64,000 nt of DNA from Leucaena leucocephala (taxonomy: Eukaryota; Streptophyta; Magnoliopsida; Fabales; Fabaceae): the NCBI GenBank assembly GCA_037074615.1, contig CM073558.1:19823001-19887000 (forward strand), read 5' to 3'. Below the pieces are notes generated by a model, which saw only the letters and a list, made by a program, of their open reading frames with translations, was not told where the DNA came from and ran no database searches. Position numbers and translations under genes: made by a program. How positions within the stretch are numbered: the first letter of the stretch is position 1; every line of letters starts with the position of its first letter. This document shows positions 37,953 through 51,795 of this stretch, piece after piece.

Positions 37953-40900
37953 TCAAGAATTGACAGAGCCACAAGTAGTTCTAATCTGACCACTGGAACC
38001 AGTGAGTGGGCTAAGATTAGCCATCTTAACCATGGCATTAGCGAAGTCAGTGTTGAAGGTGTCAGGATTGTTGCTGTAATCAGTGACCTGAGAATCAGTG
38101 GATCCACCATTGAAGAGCTGTTGGTCTGAGTGAAAGAGACCCTTTTGAGTTAACAAGTTGGTGAAGTAGGCATTGTCGAAGGTGTTTTGTGAAGTTGTGT
38201 CCAAAGCTGCCAAATTATCATCGCCACCTGTGCTTGGACAATTTGATTGCAATGATGCTGCAAATGTTGAGTTTATGTTGCTCTCATTGTATATCCTTGT
38301 TCTGAAGTTTGTACACCTCGCTTGCCCTATCGTGTGAGAACCTGCAAATCATGTCGGGATCAAGTGTTAGACTCAAATCGATAAAAACTTAGTTGTACAG
38401 AATATTAAGTCTCGGATTCTTATTCAGTACTCATCATAGTGCTGAGCACATGGTGATTTGATAGTATAAAACATTAAGTCATTGATCCTCATACAGTGCT
38501 CATTGCTATAATAAAATCTTTAAACCATCCAAATTTAAAATTTTTAATCTGTAATTTTTTCAATGATAAATTTATTTGTTTTAAGAAGTATTAGTTATAA
38601 AGTTGTTTTTATTTTAAATTATGTATCTAGTAAAATAAAATTATAAACATTATTTAAAACATAAAAAAATTAAATTGATTTTAAATTATGTATCTAGTAA
38701 AATAAAATTAAAAACATTATTTAAAACATAAAAAAAATTAAATTGAATATGGACCATCCAAAATTAATTGGATGGTCCAGATTAATATGAGCATTGAATG
38801 TGCTCCCCAAAATTCCATAATGAGTATAGTATAGGATACTCAATGAGTTGAGATATTTAAATAGTATGTTCTTTTACTTTAATAACTAGCTTTTGGATAT
38901 AGTCCCATCTCACTTGGTATCCATCACGATATATAAGTAGAAAAAACCTATATATAAACTGATAGCTGGAATGAAAAGGAATCAAGATTTGGAAATGGCA
39001 AGAACCTGAGAGGGCGACCATTTCTTTGGTGGTGAAGCCCTTGTTGGAGAAAGCTGTGATAAGGTCGCTAAGATCAGAAGTTGGACCAGGCAAGTCTGAA
39101 TTTGCATCGCTTAAGCTGGCTGTTGTTGAATCTCTTCTTCCCAATTGCACATCCCAACTTGGTCCTCCTAGCTGCCATTCATTATTTTAATTATTACATA
39201 TCTTGTAAATATATAAAGTAAAATATATATTCTGCAGAAAGCTGTACAGGACCCCTTTTATAACATAAACGTCTCTCTCGTAATATTATTCTACAAACTT
39301 GGCTTAAGATATGATGAAAGTCAAATTCCTAATTAATCATATCTCTATATATAGTTTTCTTATATATGTGTGTGTGTGTTAACTGCATGAAAATATGTAT
39401 ACATGTGTGTGACTTGAAGGTCATTTAAATCTCGGAACAATCTGTCCAATTACAGGGATAAGATTATATGTATCTATCTCTCCTCAAATTCTACCTGGTG
39501 AGAGCCTCGCCAAAAAATATGTACGTATGTATAGTTTTTCATCATGTAATTAAACGAAGAAGATAAGACTTACAGCGACAACAGAATCACGAGCAGCAAG
39601 GGCTAAAATATCAGCACAGGAGACAACACCAGCGCAGATGTCTTCTACTTGAGTTTTGATACTGTCTATTACATCGAAACCTCTAAGCGAATTAACGTTT
39701 GGAAATGCTGTCTTTTCACCTTTCAAGCTCGTTGTGTCGTCTAATAATACCGATGCATCACATCCCTGTCCCATACACATATATAAACCAGCATTATTAA
39801 TATTCACAACTTGATATATATATATATATCAACTTCTTATAATTAATCATTAAAATTTTATTTTATGCATGTACAGCTATAACTATATATAGATCACTCT
39901 TGAAAAATTAATGATTTTTCTGCAATCTTCTGTGCATGGTTACAAGGGAGAATAATGTAATTTAACTAATAAATACAAAGTGACTTGATCACTATCTCGT
40001 TAATTATTAGCTGGATCGTGACATACGTACACATACGTGACTAGAACGTTTTAGAGAAAGTGATATATAGACAATAACCCTTAATTATATTCTATCAACA
40101 TTATAACATTGTTTAAGTTCTATGAAAGATAAAGTTATAATAAAATTATATGAATCATGAAAGTATTATAAATCTTTTTTTTTTCCTTTTTGGATGACGA
40201 GCTTGATTGATTATTTTCCCCTCTATTTAAATAATGTGACATGAAATAAAATGTATACATATTTGTCAAAAGAGCGAGTAAACTGATGATGATTTAATTC
40301 TTAATTAAATTATGAGGTTTTATTTATTCTACACTTTTTGAACTGGTAAACGTACAAGAAAATACCTTTTAAAAAATCAATAAACTCACCCAGACATATA
40401 AATATGAATTGTTTTTTAATATCAAATAATTAGTGTTCATAAGTTAATTTTTATAGACTAAATATAATTAACTAAGAATAGAACAAATTACAGAAATAAT
40501 AGATTGATTAGATCGAATTTAATCAAACTCTTCAAGTAAAGATACAGCTAGTTCTCTTTCTGCATGGATTAACATCATAATCCAGACTGAAGTTAAACTA
40601 ATTAAAACAAAACATGTCATGATTTTTTATCTTCTTATTATAATAAGATACAGTCATTTATTTCAACGTAACTATTGTATACAGCTGTAACTTGCCTAAA
40701 ACCTGAAATAAAATAACATATGTGTATCAAAATATTATATGCTTTTAGCAAATGGACCAGGATCATGAGATAATGAATTTAATTCTTATATGACAAGAAG
40801 GTTTGGGAAAGTGCTAAACACTAAATTATTCTATAATCATCTGATCGCATGTGAGTATATTAGACTACTTAAATATTAAACAAATTAAATGATTTTAGAG

Positions 40901-41562
40901 AAAATTGCTAAAAAATTTCTTCGTTATCAAATTATATTGCTCAAATGGATTTGAAATTTGTTTAAAGACTCAAGTGAAACTTATATTTTGGCAGGTACAA
41001 TTCTTTTTCATCAGCTATATGCAGCATACCTTCAATAATAGTTTTGCAATTCTTTAATATTTATACATAATTAAAAATATGTTGTATATGGTTAAAAAAT
41101 AGTTGTATCTATTCAAGTACTTGAGTTTACCTTTTGGCCAATAAATTTTACAATATAAGATTTTTGACCAAATTTTCAATGATTTTAACGTATAGTTTTT
41201 TACAAGAGAGAACTAATGAATAGGTAATTAAGTATTAGCTAGCCAGTAAGAGAACACACATATATAGATAGAAACTAAGCGATATTCCGATATATATATA
41301 TAAAAATATATAATAAAGGAAGAAGAGAAAGATGACTTGCTTGAACAAAGCAATCGTGGAAATGAAGACGAAGCAAGGACGCCCCCAGGCGTTTCTCAGA
41401 GTTAACAGCAGACTCTACTGCAGCCTTAATGGTAGCAGACGCATTAGGGCATGAAGTCGCATAAAAATCAGATGTCAATTGAGCTGACACCATCCCCATA
41501 AACACTGAAAGTAGCCAAAAGCTAAAAGTGATTAATGGAGTGTAAGAACCTGCAGCAGCCAT
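37953..41562 (-). CDS. Class III secretory peroxidase (POX3), cationic peroxidase 1-like
   Basis: Four exons, 41562-41341, 39765-39574, 39171-39006 and 38341-37953, give 322 residues. The protein starts MAAAGSYTPL with a hydrophobic signal ending GMVSAQL, so the mature form begins at about QLTSDFYATSCPNA. Catalytic Arg and His lie in RLHFHDCFVQ, the calcium and disulphide motif in GCDASVLLDD, the proximal His in LSGSHTIGQARC, and the last cysteine in GQIRTTCGSVNS. Family members oxidise phenolics or cross-link walls in the apoplast. Intron 1 has a GC donor (CAA|GCAAGT) with a normal AG acceptor. An in-frame ATG at 41673 overlaps the TATA box and is therefore not the start. Introns 1 and 3 are long; intron 3 carries a tandem repeat and a hairpin. 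It is the close partner of POX4. Confidence 0.93.
38611..38750. repeat. About 70-bp tandem repeat in POX3 intron 3
   Basis: Two nearly identical adjacent units (about 38611-38680 and 38681-38750) each contain attttaaattatgtatctag and acattatttaaaacataaa. A related single unit lies near 17437-17500 (attttaaattatgtatctat), so the repeat has relatives elsewhere in the window. Confidence 0.75.
38751..38778. repeat. Perfect 11-bp hairpin in POX3 intron 3
   Basis: GGACCATCCAA and TTGGATGGTCC are exact reverse complements separated by six bases. It directly follows the tandem repeat and may be the end of a MITE. Confidence 0.8.
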
Positions 41563-41659
41563 GGCTGTGTTCTGTGATAAGAATAGTAAGCCTAAAAAGA
41601 AGTTGCAAAAGAAGAAGAACAAGAAGATAGTTGTGGTTAGAACTGCAACAAGTATCTCA

Positions 41660-41669
41660 TATTTATACT
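41660..41669 (-). promoter_or_regulatory. TATA box of POX3
   Basis: GTATAAATAT on the - strand, about 100 bases before the chosen ATG at 41562. Its position rules out the upstream in-frame ATG at 41673 as the translation start. Confidence 0.6.
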
Positions 41670-41699
41670 GCAAACATGTATGTGTAAGAGTGGACTATG

Positions 41700-44650
41700 A
41701 TTTGTTCTTCCAAGTTAATTGTCTAATAAAAAACAGTCATATTCATGCATTATGATATGAGTTCCACGTTCAGTAGAATAAGAGAAACTCTATTATTTAT
41801 TTGTTCCCCATCGAAATAAACAAAGAAAAATTAAAATTGCATTTGAATATAGGAAATCAAAGAAGGCTGTGGGATATATGGCGGTGATATGTTAATTTAA
41901 TTAATTTGATTTGATTTATAGCTGTATTTTGCCGAATATAATTGACTTGGGCAGAAAATCTTCTGTTTTTGATTGAATCCTTAGCCTACACGGTGACCCC
42001 TCCACACAAACACGTCCAAAAATCATTAATAACTTTAATTTCATTTTATATTGTTTGAAGATTGTGAACAAGTTTGTGAGATTGTGTATATATTTTGAGT
42101 TTTTTTGTTTTTGGTGGAATGTATTTTGAATTTTCTGATATATAGAAAGTAGAGAAAGATCGTGTGAAAGGAGCAAACGTGCGGCGCACACTCACAATCA
42201 ATGGCTTCTATTTTGTTTATAACCTTTCGACCTATTTGGTAAGTATCATTTTTTTTAAATCATATTATCATAAATCATATTATCAGGTATTCGAACAATC
42301 GGCTGATATAAATTTTGGATGATCAAAATGTCTCTCCCTAAGGATATTTTATAATAAGATGTTTTTCCATTAGAAGACAATGCATCCACTTTATAACTGT
42401 CCTGATCATGTATATGTATGATTAATTAATGAGGATCACGTATCTGAGTTGGGTGTACATAAAAATATCACTATTATAAGAGTTATTTATTTTCATATTA
42501 AATATAAGGTATCAATTTATTTTATTTTTTAAATTTATAATTTTTTTTAAAGTGTCCTATTGATTTTAACATATTAAAAGAGTTTTTATTGATAAATAGT
42601 TTTAATATAAATAATTAAAAAAATATATTTTAAATATATATATTATAAATAATTAATTAAATTAATTTTTTTAATATCTATACATTAATTATTTAATTAC
42701 TCATACATTGAAAATTGGAGGGGAGAGAGTGTTAATCAAGTTTCCACACTTGACTATGGTAATATAATAATGGAAGAGTAAAAGAGCAATTTGAGCACGT
42801 CATAATTTACAAGTGGAATGATTTTTACCCCCACATTTTGTCGTTTACTAAGGCTCCAATGAGTAACACTAAGATTATGTTTGCAAAACCAAAAAAAAGA
42901 TTAATATGCCAGAAAATATCCTACACAAGCATATATATATAATTATTTTTGAAATATAATGTTGATTATGATTTAATAATAAAATAAATAATATTAGTAT
43001 ACATAATAAAATACACAATCCAATAATCATAAACAGTGGACTCACTTAATATAAATTATTTTAAAAAAGGAAAAAAAAAAGTGGGCAGGTTCCGTGGAAA
43101 AAGCGTGGGCGCAAAAGAGCTCATTAACCGGACCCGACATGTTGGGCATTGGACCTAACGCGGGAATAAAGATCAGTCAACGCACTTGACCCTTTCCTGT
43201 TCTGCTACCGCTCTTTACTGCTAAATTCGAGGATTGTAAAACTCAATTTAAAAGTAATTTTTTTAAAATTTATAAGAACTCAAACTTTAATACATGTTAT
43301 TTAAAAGATTAAAATTATTTTTATTAAGACTACCTCCTATTTTAAACCTGTGTGAGTCGATCGAGAGAAAGATTACCAAAATCCATATTTATTCAGCGTT
43401 CTGAACAATTGTTACTACTAATTCATTGAAAAATATGATCGAAGCTGTATTCTGAAAATTTCAAATGTCTTTTCTTTTTTGGAGCTTAAAGAACACTTGA
43501 ACAGAGCTCCAAAGCGTGTTTTTCAAAGATCCTCGACAACATTTGTTTAATAGGATACATCATACATAATGCTTTCAATTTCTCTATAAATTAAGTATGG
43601 AAAAGTCCAAGTTCAAATATATGAAGCTTGTGAACTTCAATTTCCAAGGCAGTTTGCATGTAAGAACATGGAATGCCACTAATTACGCCCTGGACATATA
43701 CTTCCCTGCCTGGCTTCATACATATAAGGATGGCTTCTAGAATCACACGTTAGTAGTTAAATGAAGCAATTGAAAAAACAAATTATTCATTAATGCATGT
43801 CGTCAATGATGCATGATCTGTATATAGTAATTTTATACAAATAAATTGGCTCTAGTTGTACTATTTCAATTTTGATGATGCTACCTCTGATTTTGAAGTG
43901 AAAAGTACGTAGTCTATAATAAGAAAATAAATGTCTTTTTAAAAAAAAAACATTCTATGCTGGTTATAAACTAAATATTCAATGCAGGGAAGCACATTTG
44001 CTATTTTCAAAGTTTTATTTACTTGGGTTATTTTTGTCAATGTAAACTTAAAACATATTATTACGCTCTTATTTACGGTCATTCACAAACCGACGCAAAA
44101 AGTCCGTCTTGATTGAGGCAACACGCTACTTCAGTAAAATGAAACTCGACTCATTTGATCTCGTAATTTAGTATTATCACAAATTACTAAATTATTGTCA
44201 AGTCATTGGAAATCCATAGATAAGAGATTCTAATTGTGAAAAAAATACTATTTCCCTTACTTTTATTGATAAGTATGGAAATCTTCGTTAATATCTTAAA
44301 GTGAGATATGTGACAAGTGAAAGAGTTGTGACGAACAACCTTATTGAACTTGTACGATGTGGCTCTTTGATCAACATGTGTTAACATTATTGCCCATATA
44401 AACAAATCATGCATATTACGTACTGAACTCCAAGTACCATAATAGAAGGCGATTGTGTGTGTGTGTGTGTAGATGAACTAGTGTGAGCCTCACATGTTAT
44501 ATGAAATATAGAAAATGATCATGCTATTGTATATGATTTATGATTTAATATCATTTGTTTGAATTTTTATATTATAATTGATAGTATGTAGATTGTTGAA
44601 AAACCTGTTACTTGTGGAGATTTACGATTACATACTAACCGCCTCATTCA
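41700..44650. other. Intergenic DNA between POX3 and POX4
   Basis: AT-rich with scattered repeats. 42490-42720 shares words (taattaattaaattaattt, ttttttaatatctata) with 53030-53225. 43075-43210 is a short GC-richer patch. 44453-44472 is a (GT)n run. No gene is supported; a 75-codon frame at 44187-44414 has no features. Confidence 0.5.
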
Positions 44651-44679
44651 ATAATTCAATATATATATATATATATATA

Positions 44680-45055
44680 TCCTCTCTTCTTAACAAAGAG
44701 CTCATCAAATTAAAATCGAGAGTATGTTGAGCAAAAATTTAGAAAATAGTTTGAGTTGTAGATTAATTAGCTAGAGGTTTGTATTTTCTTCAGTTTAATT
44801 TGTTCTCCGGACCTTTTGTTGTATTTGTTGTGCCATTTTAGATTATATTACCATATGTAATATTTTCCTTGGATTATATTGAAATAACAAGCAAGGAAAA
44901 GAGAAAAATTAATCATAAATATTCATGAAATTGTAGTCCATATAATAAACACTTGATTCATTTGTTTGGATTTGAACACATGAGCTTACCATACACACGA
45001 GACATCCTTCAACATAACAACAACCTATAGAACTTAAACTCATCAGATTAAACTT
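44680..45055. repeat. POX4 3' flank with a relic copy at 55141-55360
   Basis: This segment just downstream of the POX4 stop aligns in order with 55141-55360 (aacaaagagctcatcaaa, aatttagaaaatagtttgag, agattaattagctagag). It suggests that a duplicate of the POX4 end once lay near 55 kb. Confidence 0.75.
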
Positions 45056-45120
45056 GACTTTAGCATTCATGCAGATTAAATTTTAACCTAGCCATGAACA
45101 TGAACTCGGTCCTGATCGAA

Positions 45121-46635
45121 TCAGTTGACTTTCTTACAGTTGGTCCTAATCTGACCGTTGGATCCTGTGAGGGGGCTAAGGTTTCCCATTTTAACCATAG
45201 CATTGGCAAAGTCAGCTCTGAAACTGGCAAGGTTGTTCCTATAAGCAGTGACTTGAGCATCTGTGGATCCTCCATTGAAGAGCTGTTGGTCAGAATGCAA
45301 CAAGCCCTTGTTGTTCATCAAGTTCTTGAAGTATGCGTTGTCGAACAAGTTCGGAGTGGTTACGTCGAAATTCGCCAAGTTGGAGTCACCGCCGACGCTC
45401 GGACAGTTTCCTTGTAATGTTTTTGCGAACGAGGGATCAATTTTGGTCTCGTTGTAAATCCTTGTTCTAAAGTTGGCACACTGTGCTTTCCCTATTGTGT
45501 GAGACCCTAAACAATCAAAAGGTTTACTATTGATTAGTACTGATAGTAACTAATGAATACCGAAATTTTATTGTGTATAGAATTAAAATAATAAAGATAA
45601 TTTTTAACAGTCAGTTTAAATAATTTTTTTTTAAAATCATCAGTTTAAAATTTTTAATGTGGACTACTGTTTGAAACTGTATTTCGACAACATAAATCTC
45701 ACGAAGTAATGAGCTATCATGGTGCTAATGACTGGGAAGAACACTGAAACTGGTTCCATACCTGAGAGTGCGACCATTTCTTTAGCAGTGAAACCTTTGT
45801 TGGCGAAAGCAGTGATAAGAGCACTAAGATCCAGAAAGGGAGCTGGCAAGTCGGAGTTAGCAGAACTTAAACTCGCTGTAGTTGAATCTCTTCTTCCCAA
45901 TTGTACACTCCAACTGGGCCCACCTAGCTGAGAAATTTTTTCAACATTTGTTGTAAATTTCTGGTCTTGTATAAATATACATGTATTATGTATATATCAC
46001 AAGAAATTATATTCTTGAGTGGATGATGTCTATACTTACAGCAACAACAGAGTCTCTGGCAGCTACAGCGACAATATCGGCGCAAGAGACGACACCTGGG
46101 CATGTAGTCTCGAGCTTCGATTTAATGGTGTCAATTACATCAAAACCTCGGACAGAGTTCACATTTGGGAATGCTGTCTTCTCTCCTGTGAAGCTTGAAG
46201 TATCATCTAACAGTATAGATGCATCACATCCCTACACAATTGCACAATATGCAAATAAAAGTCAATACTCAACAATTCTTCGTACGAATCTTGATACTTA
46301 ATACGAGTATTATAATCCAACAAGTGGGATATTATATACACGTACAGATATATATAGAGAGAGAGAGAGATAACTACATGAAAAAAGATATAGAGAGAGA
46401 GAGGAATTAGACTTGCTTGAACGAAGCAATCATGGAAGTGAAGACGAAGAAGGGAAGCACCCATGCGAGGCTCTTTAAGGACAGCAGAGAGCACTGAGGC
46501 TTTAATGGTAGCAAGAGCTAGGGGACAGTTTTTGGCGTAAAAGGTAGAAGACGATAACTGAGCTGAAACAATCCCAAAAACAACACAAGACAGTAAGAAG
46601 AAAACACTGGGTTTGATATTAAGACCAGACGACAT
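45121..46635 (-). CDS. Class III secretory peroxidase (POX4), cationic peroxidase 1-like
   Basis: Four exons, 46635-46417, 46231-46040, 45927-45762 and 45506-45121, give 320 residues. The N-terminus MSSGLNIKPSVFFLLSCVVF is a signal peptide, with the mature start near QLSSSTFYAKNCPLA. Arg and His of the distal pocket lie in RLHFHDCFVQ. GCDASILLDDTSSFTGEKT, CPGVVSCADI, LGRRDSTTASLSSANSDLP and the proximal His in LSGSHTIGKAQC follow, with the end at GQIRTNCKKVN. Exons 2 and 3 are 192 and 166 bases, as in POX3. Intron 1 again starts with GC (CAA|GCAAGT). It is more compact than POX3, with all introns shorter than about 260 bases. A secreted, haem- and calcium-binding oxidase of phenolics is expected. 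Confidence 0.93.
46351..46402. repeat. GA microsatellite in POX4 intron 1
   Basis: Two short (GA)n runs near 46356-46370 and 46391-46402, separated by about 20 bases, just inside the intron donor. Confidence 0.75.
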
Positions 46636-46721
46636 GGCTGCTGTATGGGAATTCTATAACTTAAAGAAAATATTGCAGAAGATAAGTGGCTAGCTTTGTA
46701 GTAATAATAAGTACTAATGCG

Positions 46722-46737
46722 TGGGTATTTATATAGG
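46722..46737 (-). promoter_or_regulatory. TATA box of POX4
   Basis: CCCTATATAAATACCC on the - strand, about 90-100 bases before the ATG at 46635, matches a strong plant TATA box. Confidence 0.7.
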
Positions 46738-46739
46738 GA

Positions 46740-48883
46740 AGCTAGGGCGTATTATATTCGAAGAGTCAACATCGATGAGCCCAAAATGAATAAAGAACCC
46801 ACTTTTGAATATTGGAAAATTGCAGGCTGTTTGTGGACCAGATCTTCTCAAGTTTTTACTGGTTGAAAAACGAGTTTAATATTTATTAATGTGAGGCTAT
46901 TTCCTGTATTATGTGCTGCTATGCATTTGTGTTGACTTATTAAATATATCTAATTATTAGTGATTGGATATATGAAGAAATTAAAATTTAAAATTTTGTC
47001 CTTGTGCATTTGTAATATTCGTCCTGAGTATTAATTATTTGTTTATATATGTCAAACTTTGTTTACTGGATTAAGCTTTGTCATTTGTTACTTAGCTTAC
47101 TTGTTTCTGTGTTATGAGAACTAAAATGAAGAAATTTGGTTACATATTTAAAATACAAGTACAGTATTAGTATGAGCTTAATTAATATTCCCCCCAATAT
47201 TATCTTGATTTCATATACATAGAACTTCTCAACAATTAATCTACCATAATCAATAGGAAAAAATATAATAAAAGACTATGAGAATTTAAAAATGACAAAA
47301 TACATATATAGATATCTAGAAAGATAGATTTGACAAAAGATTCGATCTATTGTTTATAAATTTGAGTAAAAATATCAAAGTCTTTCTGGAGTTGTAATTG
47401 TAGTTGTGAAAACTATTACTAAAATTATAAATCCTATTATAAGAATTATAAATCTGAAAGCAATTATAAGTATGTTATTAGAGTTATAAATGTTTTAGGG
47501 ACATTTATCAAAACTATTATTAAAATTATAAATGTTATTGCAGAAATTATAAAAGACTAAAGGATAATTTTATTTTTTTACTCTAAATTTATAAAAGACA
47601 GATTAAGAAGGATGCTCAATCTATCATTTTTTAAATTCAGATACCTTTTTTATTTTTTTGAATTTTAAAAGGTTTTTTTATTATATTTTTTCCTAATCAA
47701 TATAATACTTACTATTTGATCAATCAATTACTCCTTCAGGATATAAGATAATCTAATTAATTAAATTAAATTAAGAAAGTTAATTGTTTAATATGGTATA
47801 TTTTTATTAAAATATCATAACTATCTTCTTTAACTCTCTTATTTTTTAATTATTATTAACAGAGTATTAATATAGAGCTAACTAGGAAAAAAGTTGATAA
47901 ATAAAGAAAATATGTGAAATATTTAAAACTAAATGCAACAATTTAAATGTCATTTTTTACTTATGAATACAGTGAAAAATAAACATAGGCTGATGAATAA
48001 GATGAAAAATGTTTTTCTAATAAAATGGATCGTCTGGTTACTTATATTAAAAAAATAAATTGTTAAGAAATTTGGCACATTTTCAATCATAAATTCATTT
48101 TATGACATGAAAGACATAATGCTCGACTTCAATAAATTGTATGAAGGTACGTCATTTTTTTTAATTTATACATTTATATAAATAAAGGAAAAATGCTGAA
48201 AAGTCCTCCATAATAAAATTTATTATCCAAAAATATCAAAAGATCCATGTTCTTGAGCGTGTACGAGCAACTTTTCTTTAGCTATATGCATATAAAATAT
48301 ATCTTCAATTATCTATAAATATTTTTTATTTTAAACAAAATTTGAAGATATATTACACATAACTAAAAAAAATATAACACTCTCAACTATACTAAATGAG
48401 TTATTTATGTTGAAACATTATCATATTTCGATTATCAAAATTAAAACAAGAAGAGTTGAATGCATGCGTTATTATTTCTAAACATTAAATGGATGCGTTG
48501 ACTGACTTTAAGTATCAGGCCGATGATCAGCACATAATTAGTTAGAACAAGTCAACCCAATATTAGCCTATCCTTAATTTCCATTGTAAGTAAACATTTT
48601 CACTTGCACCACAACATTATACTCCATTCAGATCTAATTATAAGATATTTTTTTATTATAAGATAGTCAATTAATTTTAAGAACCTTTTTAATGATCTTC
48701 ATGATTTAATTGAAAATATTTTATAAATAGAAATAAATCAAATAATAGGATTAAGTTTCAGATATACCTCTTTAACTTTGAGTCATATACATGAATAATC
48801 ATACTGATCTTTAAAACTTAACAATATAAGCTCTATTATTTGCAAATAGCTCAAAATTTAGGAAATTTTTGTACAATTTTCCT

Positions 48884-48919
<36 letters not shown>

Positions 48920-50427
48920 GAAAATGACAAAGAGGAATATGCCAAATCAGACTCAAACGAAGCATATATGGCAAAGGTGGTGGTGGACGCACTGCCCAAT
49001 TAAGCAAAGTCAATCACGCAGTCATGATCAGCGTACAAGTGGAGAATAAAACTTTACAAGAATCTGAATTTTCGTCGAAGAATTTTTTTTTTCTTCTTCT
49101 TTCTATATTTTTCATTTCTTTGTTAATTCGTTTTATAATAAGAAAACGCATGCGAGTATCTAATAATTAAAAGCATTGATTCTGGACATATTCTATAAGT
49201 GTCCTATAATATATAGATATATATATATATATAGTAACTTAGTAATTAAATCCAATTATGGGAATCCCAAGTCGTAACATATAGCAATTTAGGAAAGGCT
49301 GGGAAGCTCAAGATAAGAAGTTCTAAATAATGGTTTAAAGTTTAAACTTGAAATTAGCACCTTTATTATTAGCAACAGCTTCTAGTCATTCATGTCATTA
49401 CCTATTCATTTGAAGTTAACTAGAACTCAAAGTACGTGATTAGGAGGCTGATTATTGATAGAATCCTAATAAATATTACCTGTAATAATAAATATAACTA
49501 ATTTATATGTATGTTTTTTTTCTAAAATATCTAAAAGAGATAAAGCATTAAATGTGGAAGACAAAAACGTGAGAAAAATAAGATTAATTAAGGTAATTTA
49601 CAAAAAAAATATTAAATGAAGGTAACATAAAGTTAAAATATTATATTTATGACAGAATTAAAATAATATTTTAAATAAGTTTTGTATTTAGATCATATTA
49701 AAGTAATAGTTTTAAAATATTTATTTTTTATTATAGTTTTTTAAATTTATACTCGTTTTCATAGTTAATTAACTATTTTGCAAGTGGCCTAATATCATTT
49801 TTTTTCGAAAATTCAATTCCCTAGATCGCATTTTCTGAGTGGCGTGTGACCGTTTACTAAACGAATTGAATAACGCGTAAATGAGCAGACAAAAACAAAT
49901 ATGAGACTGTTTACAAATTCTAAAAGAGTATAAGACAGTAAAACCCTAACCCTACATATCCACTCCCCATAAAAGCTTTTGACCGATAGTATCCTTTCAC
50001 CACCATATTCTCCAATAATTCATAATTTGCTTTATCTTTTTAGTGGGAAAGGAACATTTCTAATTTGACGAAAAATGAAATAATATCTCTATCACTACTG
50101 GAAGTGCACCGAAACTTCCTTGGATAAAAAGGAAACCACACTTACAAAAGAAAATAAAACTAATACTACCTCCAATTCTTAATCAGATATTTATTTAACT
50201 TACTTAAATAAATTAAGAAATATCGTTATGTTAGTTATTTATAATGATTGCATGTCAATTTTATTTCTAAAATAATCATTTATTAATCGTGTACATTTGA
50301 ATTATCATTAATAAAAGAATTCTTAATATGTGTAATCATATAGAAATACTTTAGGGTAACAATTATAATTTTAAAAAATAAAGTGAATTGATGTCTTAAA
50401 TTTAGAAATAGAGAAAATAGCACATAC
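46740..50427. other. Gene-free AT-rich region upstream of POX4
   Basis: 46740-47000 is the likely POX4 promoter. Beyond it I see no gene. (TA)n runs lie near 48887-48915 and 49211-49233, and a telomere-like word aaaccctaaccctac lies near 49941. 47745-47935 shares words with 52685-52905 (tttttaattattattaacag-type, gagtattaatata) and may be another MITE pair. Confidence 0.5.
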
Positions 50428-50429
50428 TA

Positions 50430-50669
50430 CACCAGTTCTAATTATAAGAGTTATTTGTCTTTTTTTTAGACAAACATAAGAGGTCAAATAATAAATCAGT
50501 TAATTGTAACTAATATAAAGGTTAATTGATTAAATTAAATAGATTAAAAAATATTTAATATAAATTCATCTTGAGAATTTTGATTTAATTATAATAATTA
50601 ATTAATTTGCGTAGCTTACTAAATTTATCTAAAAAATTAACTTGTTTTTATAATTAAGAATGAAGTGAG
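50430..50669. mobile_element. Stowaway-like MITE, intergenic copy
   Basis: 240 bp between TA dinucleotides (50428-50429, 50670-50671), starting CACCAGTTCTAATTATAAGA and ending ATTAAGAATGAAGTGAG, which are good inverted ends. The core matches the copies at 13571, 37545, 51796 and 52301. Confidence 0.75.
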
Positions 50670-51795
50670 TATAAAATATCCAAATATTCCTATACCCAAC
50701 TAATTAGATTGTATTTGGATAGCTATGAAAAATAATAATTTTGGCAACATGGCCTTCTACAAGCTCATTGTTTTTTTTTTTTGAAAAGTTATTCTATGCT
50801 AAAATTATTTTTATCATTTTTTTTGGAAGTGATTATCTAAAAGATAACAAAAAAATACCTCTTAATGGGATTTGGGTTAAAAAAATTGAAATTAGAGTCC
50901 ATGTAATAAATTTGACTAGCAAAAATCAATCAATACATTTAGCCATTTGTGAACCATCTCCAATAATCTATGTAATAAAATATCTTAAATTATTATTTTT
51001 GTGAGCACGTACGATGGAATACAAAATGAATTATAAAGGCTTAAATCAATAGCAATAACTATCAAAAGCCATATTTTTTTCAATTAAAAGAGGCAAGCTT
51101 TAACAATTTGAAAAAATCAGCTTGATTTCGATCAGTTTACTTATACTTACATATCATTTGGGTGCAAAATGTCTTGCATTATCAACTCTACCTCTATTTT
51201 GAATTATTCTCTTATTTCCCTTTTCTTAATCCACGTTTAATATTTTTTTTCTTAAAATTAACATTTCAATTCTCAAATTTTCAAATTGCAAGTTGAAAAC
51301 TTATATACAGTTTTTTTATTTTGCCTCCTTAAAAAAGTCATTTATAAATTATTAAATTTGAAAATATAGCTGCCCCGAAATTATTATATTTAGGACCTTT
51401 TCTACGTAGTTTCATTGTGGGACAATCAAAGTTTACATCGTACCTACCACTTACACTTTTCTGTCAATAATATACAAACACCCCTTCATCCTACATCATC
51501 CTCAAACATTGACTTGATAACTTAAATTCTAATATTTGTAGATATCTAAAGCGATTCTTAAGTTCGGATTATAATAAAACAAAAAGTAGTACTCATAAGT
51601 CCTAACGAACGATTAAATCATCATCCACAATCTCCGCTTAAGTAAGCTACTGAGTTGTACAACTAGACATACTTATGTTCCTTTGGATGCTAGCGTCGGT
51701 TTTTTTTGACTTATGAAAACAGGTATATGCTTCAAGAATTAGTTAACAGACGTATTTTTTGACATTAAGAAAAATCTATATAATAATTAATAGTA

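Noticed and set aside
41563..41673. Upstream in-frame ATG of POX3, adding 37 residues.
   Set aside because: It overlaps the TATA box, and the extension would bury the normal signal peptide; the ATG at 41562 gives a standard peroxidase.
49941..49955. Telomere-like aaaccctaaccctac as a possible interstitial telomere.
   Set aside because: Only two units; such short telo-box words are common in plant promoters and by chance.
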